From: Dyadobacter sp. CY345
GTDB lineage: Bacteria; Bacteroidota; Bacteroidia; Cytophagales; Spirosomataceae
Reading direction: 5' to 3'
NCBI RefSeq assembly: GCF_021502725.1
Contig: NZ_JAKFFS010000002.1
Coordinates: forward strand, 744,001-808,000
DNA: 64,000 nt
Shown one piece after another: positions 53,401 through 62,602 of this stretch; the stretch's first letter is position 1, and each line of letters starts with the position of its first letter. The notes beneath the pieces are model-generated. The model saw only the letters and a program-made list of their open reading frames with translations. It did not search any database and was not told the origin of the DNA. The position numbers were made by a program, and so were the translations under genes.

Positions 53401-54108
53401 ATGGAGGAAATTGATAATAAGCTACTTTATCGACTTATTCTGGGATTTTTTGTCGCGTCAATTTTTGCAACAATTGTGCATGAATATGGACATTTTTTCA
53501 CAGCAAAATACCTTGGTTATGAGGCACGTGTAAGTTATGGTTCCACTTCATGGACAAATCCAGCATATCAGGATTTTTTTGACGGGCTGACACGAGACGA
53601 AAGGATCAAAATCCGGACAAATGAATATTTTTCCAGAAAGCAGGATTACCAGGCAATGATTAAGAATATTGGTGATGAGGCTTTTTTGATAACACTTGGA
53701 GGCCCTGTGCTGACCATTATCATTGGTACGCTCGGGATGTTGATTGCTTTTTTGAACAGGCGAAGATTTACCGGTGGAGCGTTATCGTTCAAAAAATGGC
53801 TAATTGTGTTCACTGCATTATTCTGGCTGAGGGAACCTGTGAATTATATTTTTGACCTGCTGGTAACCGTTCGTCAGGGAAGTTTCCCACGCAGAAACGA
53901 CGAAGCAGTTCTAGCCCGCTATCTTGGACTTGACAGCTGGTCGATCTCGTTTGGCCTTGCGGTAGTTGGTTTGCTTTCAGTCTGGATCGTGTATCGGAGA
54001 TTTATTCCGGACCAGGATAAAACTACATTTTTATTAGCAGGTTTGCTTGGAGGTCTGGGTGGTTACATTTCCTGGTTATTCCTGTTCGGACCCATTTTTA
54101 TGCCATAA
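53401..54108 (+). CDS. M50-like integral membrane metalloprotease-type protein
   Basis: 235 residues with four to five membrane helices. H27-E-Y-G-H31 in T-I-V-H-E-Y-G-H-F-F-T-A-K is an HExxH zinc motif in the first helix, and L-G-G-P-V-L-T-I at about 99-106 resembles the G-G-P block of M50 proteases. I do not find the usual N-x-x-P-x-x-x-x-D-G third-ligand motif, so catalysis is uncertain. It could be a site-2-type protease or a non-catalytic relative. It converges on the POTRA barrel gene with a 14-base gap. Confidence 0.65.
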   Translation: MEEIDNKLLYRLILGFFVASIFATIVHEYGHFFTAKYLGYEARVSYGSTSWTNPAYQDFFDGLTRDERIKIRTNEYFSRKQDYQAMIKNIGDEAFLITLGGPVLTIIIGTLGMLIAFLNRRRFTGGALSFKKWLIVFTALFWLREPVNYIFDLLVTVRQGSFPRRNDEAVLARYLGLDSWSISFGLAVVGLLSVWIVYRRFIPDQDKTTFLLAGLLGGLGGYISWLFLFGPIFMP

Positions 54109-54122
54109 TTATTTTGGATAAC

Positions 54123-55976
54123 TTATTGATAGGGTACCATCGAAGGTGCAGCAATATCAAAATCGCGCAGACGCAGCGGCGTATTTCCTTCGATCGCATA
54201 ACGCGTACTCGAAGAAGTGCCGGGAATATTTGGGTAATATCCGAAACGCAATTGCAGGGTATTTATCGACAGGTTCTCATTTCTCAAACGAAGTCCAAAT
54301 CCATATCCCTGGTAAAGGGGCGTATCCCAAAGGTGCAGGCGGTCTTGCGCTACCAGGCCAAAATCTGCAAAAGCATAATAGGCAATACGAAATCCTAGTA
54401 AACTTTTTTCAGAGAAGTAGACGGTTTCCAGACCAAGGGTGAATTTTTTAGTACCAATTAACCGGTCGCTGTTGATACCACGAATTCCGTTTTCTCTGCT
54501 GATATTGATATAATCCACAGGGTCACGGTTAAGTCCGCGGGTGTAACGAACAGTCACAAATTGCCGGAAATAGCTGTATCGAAAAGGAATGAGTTTGCTG
54601 ATATAATTGGTTTGTGCACTGATCACTCCGGGTTGGTTTGAGTGGTTTTTAAAATATGATCCGACATTCACCAATCCGTACAGATATCCGGCAGTACCAG
54701 GTAGATAGTTTCCTGACGCAAACTGAACCCCGGCATATCCCCGCTGGCCAAATTCTGTATTTTCCTGACCAACAGTTACCGCCAATAAATTACCGACAGG
54801 AACATCTTCCGTTCTACCAAAACCATAGATAAGAACGTCCCTTTTGTAACTCCGGTTTGAATAACCAAAACTCATCAAAGTTGCACTTCGGTCCCAATAG
54901 ATAATGTTTGTATCTGCACGAACCTCCGGACGTTCCGTGTATTTATATTTATTATGCCGCAGTGCAAACACCAGACGGGATTTTTCACTCAGTGAAGAAT
55001 TTGTGAATGGAAACTTAAAAGATCTTCCCAGCCAGGCATCGTAATAATAATATCCGGTCTGATAACGACTTTCTTTGTCAAGGTCATTAAGATCTCTTTT
55101 ATATTGACGTAACACAGCATGACCACCTTCGAGAGAACCGGCATATTTTGTAGCAGTTGTCAGAAACGAACGCGAGAAAACCAGATTCTGGACTTCCAGG
55201 TCCCGCTCAAAGATTAGATTTGCCTGGCCGGTAATAAAGGTTTTCCCGATATATGGAATTGTGTAAATGGTACGGAACTGAAATTTCTGGATCGAGTCTC
55301 CGGCATCATACCGAATCTTTGTCAGCTGCTGATGCGTGGTTCCATTAACGTTGGTGTTATTAAGCCCCAGACTGAATTTATTAAGTTTACTTGGACTTGC
55401 CGAAATATTCCATGACCACGAATCCTGAATGATAACAAGAATATCTGCCATCCAGGTTACGTCAGTGCGGGGAATTACGATAATCCGGGCATCGGTGATT
55501 GTTCCGTTTCTCCTTAATAAACGTTCATTGTCTCTCAATACGCTGGCTTGTATTTCATCGCCTTCCGAAAATCGTAAAAATGACTTCCGGATAATTCTTT
55601 CACGGGTATTGGTATGGAAAGTTTTACTTAAAAACTTATCGAGTTGTTTTCCTTTTCGTGTAGTATCGTAAACAGACTCGCCCAGGACATCAAGCTGTTT
55701 GATTTCGATTTTCCGGATGACCATCCCTTCATACTGAGTAAAAGGATTTGTCTCGATTGCTTTGATCTCGCCTTTCTTCCCCTGATTATAAACATCACGG
55801 AAAAGAAGCCGATAAAGCGACCTCGAAAATTTTGTTTTCGACATACGGATTTTGAGGTTCGTATATCGGACACTATCCATATTTACACCATTATTACGCA
55901 AACTGTCTGCTCTTTGAGCCAGCGTGGTCGTGGTGATAAATAAAAGGAATAGTAACAAAAATCTAAACATGGGCAC
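54123..55976 (-). CDS. POTRA-barrel outer-membrane protein (Omp85-like)
   Basis: 617 residues with a signal peptide (cleavage after T-L-A-Q). V-I-R-K-I-E-I-K-Q-L-D-V-L-G and R-K-S-F-L-R-F-S-E-G-D-E-I at about 85-145 resemble one or two POTRA modules, followed by L-R-R-N-G-T-I-T-D-A-R-I. The rest is strand-rich barrel sequence. It probably sits in the outer membrane as a small Omp85-like protein, but lacks the full BamA POTRA array. It is single, on the minus strand. Confidence 0.72.
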   Translation of the reverse strand: MPMFRFLLLFLLFITTTTLAQRADSLRNNGVNMDSVRYTNLKIRMSKTKFSRSLYRLLFRDVYNQGKKGEIKAIETNPFTQYEGMVIRKIEIKQLDVLGESVYDTTRKGKQLDKFLSKTFHTNTRERIIRKSFLRFSEGDEIQASVLRDNERLLRRNGTITDARIIVIPRTDVTWMADILVIIQDSWSWNISASPSKLNKFSLGLNNTNVNGTTHQQLTKIRYDAGDSIQKFQFRTIYTIPYIGKTFITGQANLIFERDLEVQNLVFSRSFLTTATKYAGSLEGGHAVLRQYKRDLNDLDKESRYQTGYYYYDAWLGRSFKFPFTNSSLSEKSRLVFALRHNKYKYTERPEVRADTNIIYWDRSATLMSFGYSNRSYKRDVLIYGFGRTEDVPVGNLLAVTVGQENTEFGQRGYAGVQFASGNYLPGTAGYLYGLVNVGSYFKNHSNQPGVISAQTNYISKLIPFRYSYFRQFVTVRYTRGLNRDPVDYINISRENGIRGINSDRLIGTKKFTLGLETVYFSEKSLLGFRIAYYAFADFGLVAQDRLHLWDTPLYQGYGFGLRLRNENLSINTLQLRFGYYPNIPGTSSSTRYAIEGNTPLRLRDFDIAAPSMVPYQ

Positions 55977-56093
55977 ATAGAAATGAACAAATCATTGAAC
56001 AGTATATAAACGTACGAATGTCAGATGTAGTCAGATTATTTTTGATTTTGTAAATTTAGATTTGTGGAAGTTGGTTAAGGTAACCATTTGTAA

Positions 56094-57779
56094 TTAATTT
56101 CCCGCTTGCTGGATTGCTTTAATTACTTCTGCCGGTCTGCTGGGTGCAGGGGCTTTTTTCGTGGCAAATTTTCCGTTTGGCTTCATGATTGCGTAAGTGG
56201 CAGCGTCCAAGGGATTTAGTTTAATCAGTAGTTCCATGAGTTGGTTACTATTCAAAAACATGTGAACACCTTTGAGCTGATGCCTTACAATATATTGTTT
56301 AACAAGATCACTGGAAATTGCAGTCTCCTCGGTAGGTAAATGGAGGTAAATAAATTCAACATTTTCAGGCAACTGTGAACGTAAGGAAGCGGCAAATTCC
56401 AGGTCTTCACGGCTTTTCGGATCATCAATGTTCCATTTCAGTAAATAAAGCGTTTTTCCCTTGTATAAATCCGTAACCGTATTTAACCAGTCGTTTCCAC
56501 GCCCTTCCGATTCCGACAACCAGTATTCAGGCAAAACCTCCGTCGGCGTCAATTTCAGATTCCTGGCTGCGAGCATCTTGCTGATATTCGCGCTGTCTTT
56601 TACTTCAAGGCGAACAAGCTCATCCAATGATTGACGAAAATGCGGAGATTTTATTCTTGTCTGAATATAATTATTTAGAATAACCTGGTTATTGTAAGAG
56701 ATTTTATGGAAGTTTTTTGGTAGATATCGGGCGTTGAGGAAGTCAGCAGCGGTGCTGTCAAAATAGGTATTGTTTGTTCTGCCGTCTGACTCATATGCGA
56801 AAAAAAGGTCCAGTTTTGAACTTCCCCTTTTGTAAAGATTATTTAAAAAATCCAGTTCGATTTTTTCAGCTATACCTCTTTCAATAATGCCATTCAGTTT
56901 TTCTGATTCATACTCAGTTAGCGGGCCAGCATTGTCCCGGATCATCGTTGCCATTAATTTTACTTGCAGAGAGGATACTTTCTTTCCGGAATTCAGTTTA
57001 TCCTCCTTCAAAATATCGGCATAATTGGCAAATCTACTTCCTAACGAAACCCGCTGAGCCGTGAGCGGACTTTTGTCGAGCCTGCTGATTTCTTTCAGAA
57101 CGGAATTGTCAGCAGGAATTTCCATTAGATTGGTCAGGTAATACTCATAAATATTTTGAAGTTTTTCGTCCTGATTTATAGACTGCGCCCATTGCGAGAG
57201 TGTTGGATCGGGAACGGCCGAAGTCATTTTTGAGAGCGCCGCATCACGGATCTCAGCTCTGTTTGAAGAAGCTTTTTCTGCATCAGCGGGACTCTTCTCC
57301 CAGAAGTTCTGATAAAATTTTGCTCCTAAAACACTGTTCGCTGCAAGTTCCTTACTTAGGGCTTCAAGATATTGTGGATATTGATTATTAGCCGTCGCAT
57401 TAACTCCTGCGAAGTAAAACAGCTTTTTTGCTTTTAATAGAGAATCACCATCAAACGTGATTTCAATTTCCCCCTTGGATCCAAGAAAAGTAGTACCTGC
57501 TTTACCGCTGTAATCGAGATAAATTTCCTCTTTTGGGAAAAGTATTGGCAGAGAAACTCTGAAACTTCCATCAACCTGAAGATCAGTTAATTTGGTGATT
57601 TCGGATTGTGGCTGAAGAATGTTATTTCTGGAAAATGAAATGACCGGCGCTTGTCGGTATAACCGTCCCGTCAAATTCAGAACGCGACCTTTGATAATTA
57701 AGGAATCAGTAGAAGCAAATCCGTTGAGAGAAATGCATAATAAGACAATAATTAACGTTAGGGGTATTTTTGTTTGCAT
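56094..57779 (-). CDS. Secreted protein with a thioredoxin-like C-terminal fold, no CxxC
   Basis: 561 residues with a signal peptide (cleavage near G-F-A-S). An N-terminal beta-rich section (I-I-K-G-R-V-L-N-L-T-G-R) resembles DUF4369-type domains, a long helical middle follows, and the C-terminus (about 430-555: L-Y-L-L-K-W-N-I-D-D-P ... V-E-F-I-Y-L-H-L) looks like a TlpA/thioredoxin fold. The W-C-x-x-C redox motif is absent (W-N-I-D-D instead), so it is probably not a disulfide reductase. Role unknown; it is downstream of nuoC on the same strand. Confidence 0.7.
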   Translation of the reverse strand: MQTKIPLTLIIVLLCISLNGFASTDSLIIKGRVLNLTGRLYRQAPVISFSRNNILQPQSEITKLTDLQVDGSFRVSLPILFPKEEIYLDYSGKAGTTFLGSKGEIEITFDGDSLLKAKKLFYFAGVNATANNQYPQYLEALSKELAANSVLGAKFYQNFWEKSPADAEKASSNRAEIRDAALSKMTSAVPDPTLSQWAQSINQDEKLQNIYEYYLTNLMEIPADNSVLKEISRLDKSPLTAQRVSLGSRFANYADILKEDKLNSGKKVSSLQVKLMATMIRDNAGPLTEYESEKLNGIIERGIAEKIELDFLNNLYKRGSSKLDLFFAYESDGRTNNTYFDSTAADFLNARYLPKNFHKISYNNQVILNNYIQTRIKSPHFRQSLDELVRLEVKDSANISKMLAARNLKLTPTEVLPEYWLSESEGRGNDWLNTVTDLYKGKTLYLLKWNIDDPKSREDLEFAASLRSQLPENVEFIYLHLPTEETAISSDLVKQYIVRHQLKGVHMFLNSNQLMELLIKLNPLDAATYAIMKPNGKFATKKAPAPSRPAEVIKAIQQAGN

Positions 57780-57888
57780 GATGATCAGTAATTAATAACG
57801 AAAAATACTGAGGCTTTGTCAAGCAACCAAATTTGTAAGTTAAAATATGAAGCAGTTAATTTTATCTTGTATAAAAACTGAAAAGGAT

Positions 57889-58392
57889 TTATACATTTTC
57901 AGAACGAACATGAATTCCGTGATACTCTTCCTGGGCCTGATAATCTTTACGCAACGGATTGCCCTCCCAATCTTCCGGCAGCAAAATACGTCGCATATCC
58001 GGATGATTTACAAAGTTAATTCCCATCAGATCAAATGCCTCACGTTCATGCCAATCGGCAGTTCTCCAGATATGGCTGACCGTAGGAATATTGGGAAGTG
58101 GCTCATCCGCAGCATTTCGGGGAAAAGCGATTTTAATCATCAAATTATGTCCATAAGGGATCGACGTCATGTTATAAACCAATTCCATAGTTGCAAGAAC
58201 TGGTCCATTGTCAAGCGCTGACATAGATTGGAGAAAATCGAAATAAAGTCTTTCGTCTTCAAAAAGGAATTTACAAAGATCAGCGATCTTCTCCGCCGGA
58301 GCGGTCAGGATAGGCTGGGGTCCTTTTTCTTCTGACACTATATTTTCACCAAATTGTGTGATCAGAATTTGCTTTATCTCTTCAAAAGTCAT
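57889..58392 (-). CDS. nuoC: NADH-quinone oxidoreductase subunit C
   Basis: A 167-residue NuoC of complex I. The family signature is near the C-terminus: W-H-E-R-E-A-F-D-L-M-G-I and R-R-I-L-L-P-E-D-W-E-G-N-P-L-R-K-D-Y. It is not fused to NuoD, and no nuoD follows it on the minus strand (the next gene is unrelated). It forms a two-gene unit with nuoB, 39 bases apart. Confidence 0.95.
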   Translation of the reverse strand: MTFEEIKQILITQFGENIVSEEKGPQPILTAPAEKIADLCKFLFEDERLYFDFLQSMSALDNGPVLATMELVYNMTSIPYGHNLMIKIAFPRNAADEPLPNIPTVSHIWRTADWHEREAFDLMGINFVNHPDMRRILLPEDWEGNPLRKDYQAQEEYHGIHVRSENV

Positions 58393-58431
58393 CGGTCGCT
58401 GGTTCTAATATAATGATGTTGAATTTAATGA

Positions 58432-58950
58432 TCACGCAGGTACGCCATCCTGCATTTCCAAAAATAATTCTGGTGCCAGCGGATGTTCGCCACGAATTTT
58501 TTCCTGCAATTTCATAAAACCTCCGATCAAAGCCTCTGGTCGGGGCGGGCAGCCGGGAACGTATACATCGACGGGAATAATCCTGTCAACTCCTTTCACA
58601 ACGTGATACCCATGTTCCCAATATGGACCGCCGCAGTTTGAACAGCTTCCCATTGAAATTACATAACGGGGCTCCGGCATTTGTTCATATAACCGGCGAA
58701 TTCTGTCCGCCATTTTGAAGGTAACCGTTCCGGCCACAATCATAACATCGGATTGGCGCGGGGAAGGGCGTGGCATAATCCCAAAACGTTCTAAATCGTA
58801 ATGCGAAGCATAAGTTGCCATCATTTCAATGGCGCAGCAAGCTATTCCAAAGCCCATCGGCCACAGCGACGAAAGCCGTGCCCAGTTCATCAGATCTTCT
58901 GCATTCGTTAGTATGATCCCACCGTCTCCGGTCTTGATTCTTTCACTCAT
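58432..58950 (-). CDS. nuoB: NADH-quinone oxidoreductase subunit B
   Basis: A 172-residue NuoB that carries iron-sulfur cluster N2. The ligands are the C-C pair in G-I-A-C-C-A-I-E-M, a Cys in G-S-C-S-N-C-G-G and one in V-P-G-C-P-P-R-P. Length is standard. It is the first gene of the nuoB-nuoC unit; its promoter must lie in the 140-base gap shared with the divergent outer-membrane gene at 59091. Confidence 0.96.
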   Translation of the reverse strand: MSERIKTGDGGIILTNAEDLMNWARLSSLWPMGFGIACCAIEMMATYASHYDLERFGIMPRPSPRQSDVMIVAGTVTFKMADRIRRLYEQMPEPRYVISMGSCSNCGGPYWEHGYHVVKGVDRIIPVDVYVPGCPPRPEALIGGFMKLQEKIRGEHPLAPELFLEMQDGVPA

Positions 58951-59090
58951 CCGCTATCGCTTTCGGTAGTTATTCGCTGGTACAATATTTGTTCAATCTT
59001 AGCAATGCTGTTTCTATGCAAAAGTAATTATAAATGGCAAGAAACAGGCTTCATTTACGTTCGATTAAAAACACATCAACTTATCACATT

Positions 59091-59852
59091 ATGAAAAACA
59101 AATTACTCATTTGCATTCTTTCATCTGCTCTATTCTTTAACACAGCTTCTGCCCAGGATAGTTTCGACACGACATCAACCGCGAAAAAATATAAGACTGG
59201 TATGGCCATTTATGGCGAGGTGGGTCTTCTTGGTAATAATAGTTTTAAGGGTATCCGTAACGAAATGAGGGCGTTAGGAATTAAACCTTTTGAAAATGTT
59301 ATGGCCTCAATTGTGCTTGCCAAAAGGATTGAAACAGAAAAGTTTTTCATGGAAAGCCGGCTAATCCTTATGAATAGTACCAAATATAGCCAGGACGAAA
59401 ATGTAGCCAAAGGAATTTTCAGAGGAATTGGAATCGGGGTTGATGCCAGTCCTAAATTTGTAAACACCAAACGCTGGAATTTATTGGTTCCGATCGGATG
59501 GGATCTGATGCTGTATCAGGTAAAAGTAAAAAATGACCGGACTGCTAGTTTTTCTCAGGTTGTCCAAAACCCCAATGCCTATGACGCGGCCAAATTTCAC
59601 AACGGAAGTTTCAATTTGCATGCGGGAATCGGTGCCGATTATAAAATGAATCTTTTTCCAAAGATTTATGACCAGGTTTATATCAGCGGAAAACTTACCT
59701 ATCATTTGCCAATAGTGAGAATGGGTAGCTGGCGCGGAGATGACGTAAAAGTGACCGATTTACCATCGTTCAAGCCTAATCAATTATATGCCCAGCTTGG
59801 TTTGGTGTTCTTTCCAAAAAAATCTCACCGAATGTGGGGAAGAATGCATTGA
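59091..59852 (+). CDS. Outer-membrane beta-barrel protein, hypothetical
   Basis: 253 residues from the ATG at 59091, which begins a clean signal peptide (M-K-N-K-L-L-I-C-I-L-S-S-A-L-F-F, cleavage after T-A-S-A). An upstream ATG at 59034 adds 19 residues before it. The mature protein is strand-rich with G-M-A-I-Y-G-E-V-G-L-L-G and ends L-G-L-V-F-F-P-K-K. It has no known domain. It sits on the opposite strand between nuoA and nuoB, splitting the complex I genes. Confidence 0.7.
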   Translation: MKNKLLICILSSALFFNTASAQDSFDTTSTAKKYKTGMAIYGEVGLLGNNSFKGIRNEMRALGIKPFENVMASIVLAKRIETEKFFMESRLILMNSTKYSQDENVAKGIFRGIGIGVDASPKFVNTKRWNLLVPIGWDLMLYQVKVKNDRTASFSQVVQNPNAYDAAKFHNGSFNLHAGIGADYKMNLFPKIYDQVYISGKLTYHLPIVRMGSWRGDDVKVTDLPSFKPNQLYAQLGLVFFPKKSHRMWGRMH

Positions 59853-59871
59853 TTGCCGGAATATTGATATT

Positions 59872-59904
59872 AAAAAACCATCGAAAAGAAGTCGATGGTT
59901 TTTT
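59872..59904. terminator. Bidirectional intrinsic terminator between the barrel gene and nuoA
   Basis: AAAAAACCATCGA pairs with TCGATGGTTTTTT, symmetrical with A and T runs. It ends the plus-strand barrel gene and would also end transcripts coming from nuoA on the minus strand, separating nuoA from nuoBC. Confidence 0.88.
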
Positions 59905-59944
59905 AATGTTTAAATTTATTCGATGTTCAAATCACCTAAAATTA

Positions 59945-60415
59945 TCACAAATTCTTGTAACGTTCGTTGACTTGTTTATACAGATCCGCCGGGACGGGAG
60001 ATTTTACTTTCGGTATTAACGGTTGCGGACGAACCCAGTCGAGATAACCTTTCACCCAGGCGTAGGCAAGTCCAAGAATAAGAATAAGAACAAAAACGGT
60101 CATTTCCGCCATCGCAAACCAGCCCCATTGTCCATTGGTCTGTGCTATCAGATCTTCGTTTCCAAAAACAACCGCCCAGGGAAAAAGAAATAATAATTCT
60201 ATTTCAAACAGGACAAATATTAACGCAACAACATAAAATCGTACGTTGAACTGGATGTTTGCATTTCCGTACGGATCTTCACCAGACTCATAAGTAGTAA
60301 GTTTTTCCTCGTTTGGCCTGTCAGGACGGAGGAATTTTGCTACTGTCAAAACTACTCCGATTAATACCAGGGCAGCAATGATAAACAATAAAATATAACC
60401 GAAATCAGAAAGCAT
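59945..60415 (-). CDS. nuoA: NADH-quinone oxidoreductase subunit A
   Basis: 156 residues from the ATG at 60415; an in-frame ATG at 60439 adds eight residues before the first helix and looks unlikely. Three membrane helices and the loop T-Y-E-S-G-E-D-P-Y-G-N-A (about 40-52), the quinone-side loop of NuoA, are clear. Q-F-N-V-R-F-Y-V-V-A-L-I-F-V-L-F-E-I-E follows. It is a membrane-arm subunit of complex I; here it is alone, with the barrel gene between it and nuoB. Confidence 0.95.
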   Translation of the reverse strand: MLSDFGYILLFIIAALVLIGVVLTVAKFLRPDRPNEEKLTTYESGEDPYGNANIQFNVRFYVVALIFVLFEIELLFLFPWAVVFGNEDLIAQTNGQWGWFAMAEMTVFVLILILGLAYAWVKGYLDWVRPQPLIPKVKSPVPADLYKQVNERYKNL

Positions 60416-60528
60416 AATGCAGTAAAGAGGTTTGTGCAAAGCTAGTGATTTTTGATACAGTGCATTGCAAAATCGGGGATAAAGTGCGTCAATCAGAACT
60501 CTCCAAAGTCTTTGATGTATCTTTTTGA

Positions 60529-61413
60529 TTAAAGAATGCTAAGAATTATTGTTCGCAAACTCAGGCCGATAACCAGAATTCCGACGATTAGCATAAGCGG
60601 TTTGCGTTTAATTTTCCCTACAATCAAAGCGCCAAAAGGTGCAGCGATAACACCGCCAACGATAAGGCCAAGGACGACCTGCCAGCTATTGACACCATGA
60701 AAAATCAGAAAGGTTATACCGCTGGCAAAGGTCACAACAAATTCAGCAGCATTTACCGAACCAATCGTATAACGAGGGTCGCGGCCTTGTCCTAAAAGTG
60801 TTGAGGTGACAATTGGTCCCCAGCCGCCGCCGCCGATTGAATCCAGAAAACCGCCTGTCGCGGCAAGAACGCCGATTCTTTTCGTTTTGTTTTTTACAAA
60901 ATTTTTCTGAACAGCTTTGCGGATGATGATCAACCCAAGAATCAGCATATAGAACGCTATATAAGGTTTTATCAAATCTCCATCGATGACATCGGAAAGA
61001 AGATAAGCGCCAGTGACAGCACCTAAAACACCCGGGATAAGCAGCCCTTTAAAAAGTTTTTTATTAATATTTTTAAACCTGAAATGAGAAATCGCTGAGG
61101 CACCTGTCGTAAACATTTCTGCGACATGGACACTTGCACTGCTCACCGCAGGTGTCACGCCAAGGCTCAACAGAAATGACGTCGAAGTGACGCCGTAGGC
61201 CATTCCCAATGCTCCGTCGACAAGCTGCGCTGCCAATCCTACTAAAAGATACAATGCAAAATCGCTTTCTAAAAAGGTTGAAACTCCTTCTTCTGTAATC
61301 GCTAACGTGCCGTTCAAGAACAAAACTCCAATGAACAGGACGATTATAACGATTGGTAAAATGTACCAAACCGGTCTTGTGGGGAGCCTCAACGAAAGTA
61401 CTTTTTGTAACAT
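60529..61413 (-). CDS. Sulfite exporter TauE/SafE family protein
   Basis: 294 residues with eight to nine membrane helices. A-Q-L-V-D-G-A-L-G-M-A-Y-G and G-F-L-D-S-I-G-G-G-G-W-G-P are the two TauE/SafE repeats; G-G-V-I-A-A-P-F-G-A is the later block. Relatives move organosulfur anions across the inner membrane; the substrate is unknown. It is a single gene upstream of nuoA, on the same strand. Confidence 0.85.
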   Translation of the reverse strand: MLQKVLSLRLPTRPVWYILPIVIIVLFIGVLFLNGTLAITEEGVSTFLESDFALYLLVGLAAQLVDGALGMAYGVTSTSFLLSLGVTPAVSSASVHVAEMFTTGASAISHFRFKNINKKLFKGLLIPGVLGAVTGAYLLSDVIDGDLIKPYIAFYMLILGLIIIRKAVQKNFVKNKTKRIGVLAATGGFLDSIGGGGWGPIVTSTLLGQGRDPRYTIGSVNAAEFVVTFASGITFLIFHGVNSWQVVLGLIVGGVIAAPFGALIVGKIKRKPLMLIVGILVIGLSLRTIILSIL

Positions 61414-61555
61414 TGCAAGTGGTTTTAATTTTCAGTCCATGTGTATTTGTCCTGTAAAGCTACTAAAACCATTAAATCTACCAAACTAATAGAGTAATTA
61501 AATTTTCACTATTTATATCAGAAAGCGTTTTGATAAATATGTTGCCGACTCATCG

Positions 61556-62518
61556 CTATTGTTCGATTTGCGTGTTTGTCAGCCAAATAACCTTTTGCTC
61601 GGGCGTATGTTCTTTTCCAATAATATCCCTGTACAAGTCCGGTCGGCGTGCTTTTAAATACCTGCTGCCACCTGCGCGCTCTAATTTTTCCGGCGTTAAA
61701 GTTGCGATGGCTATATCATTATCAAGTTCCCGACATTCGGCAATGATGTCGCCATAAGGATCAAGAATCATGGAGCAGCCATTTTTCAATTGATCATCAT
61801 CCATACCGATCGGATTGGAAAAAACTGCGTAAATCGCGTTGTCATATGCACGCGCCGGTAACCATTTCATCAGCCAGCTGCGACCTTTGGCACCATCAAA
61901 TTCCTGGCGAAGTGAAGTTGGATCGGCTTCTCTGTTTTCCCATAAAACCGGAGCAACAAAACCTGCACCAGGACGGGTTGAAGGCGTACACATGGTTACA
62001 TGCGGCATAAAAATAATATCGGCACCGAGCAGTTTTGTCGCTCTGACGTTTTCAATAATATTGTTATCGTAACAGATCAGAATACCGCATTTCCAGCCAA
62101 ACAGATCAAAAACGACGTATTCATTTCCTGGTGTAAGATGTGGATTGATAAATGGATGAAGTTTACGGAATTTGGCAACCAGGCCATTTTCGTTCACACA
62201 GACATATGCTTTGTACATTTTATCATCCGCATCTTTTTCAAAAAGTCCGGCTAAAATGGTGATGTTATTTGACTTTGAAATTTCGATCAGTTTCCGGATA
62301 CTGGGACCGTCAGGAATGAATTCGGAGATTTCAAGCAATGCCTCTTTTGATAAATTCCGGGCGAAGGTATATCCGGTGACCGAACATTCGTGAAAGGCAA
62401 TAACCTTTGCTCCCTTGGAGGATGCCTGCTGCGAGAGCTGGTTGATCATTTCAAGATTATAGGCTTTGTCGCCGCTCCGGTTTTCAAATTGTGCAGTCGC
62501 AACTTTAAGATTTTCCAT
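61556..62518 (-). CDS. Carbon-nitrogen hydrolase (nitrilase superfamily)
   Basis: 320 residues with the nitrilase-superfamily triad: Glu in F-H-E-C-S-V-T-G-Y (about residue 43), Lys in K-F-R-K-L-H-P-F and Cys in L-I-C-Y-D-N-N. It probably hydrolyses an amide or carbamoyl compound; the N-carbamoyl-polyamine branch is the nearest guess. It is single and next to an AraC regulator on the same strand, 84 bases away, which may control it. Confidence 0.85.
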   Translation of the reverse strand: MENLKVATAQFENRSGDKAYNLEMINQLSQQASSKGAKVIAFHECSVTGYTFARNLSKEALLEISEFIPDGPSIRKLIEISKSNNITILAGLFEKDADDKMYKAYVCVNENGLVAKFRKLHPFINPHLTPGNEYVVFDLFGWKCGILICYDNNIIENVRATKLLGADIIFMPHVTMCTPSTRPGAGFVAPVLWENREADPTSLRQEFDGAKGRSWLMKWLPARAYDNAIYAVFSNPIGMDDDQLKNGCSMILDPYGDIIAECRELDNDIAIATLTPEKLERAGGSRYLKARRPDLYRDIIGKEHTPEQKVIWLTNTQIEQ

Positions 62519-62602
62519 GCTGATATCGTTTTTTGTTTAACGAATCAAAAATAGAAATTGATGAGATGGCATGATTGTACAAACCCGACAGCAGAAATAT
62601 TT

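Noticed and set aside
57847-58221. A plus-strand frame antisense to nuoC
   Set aside because: It covers the nuoC signature on the other strand; the nuoC reading is unambiguous.
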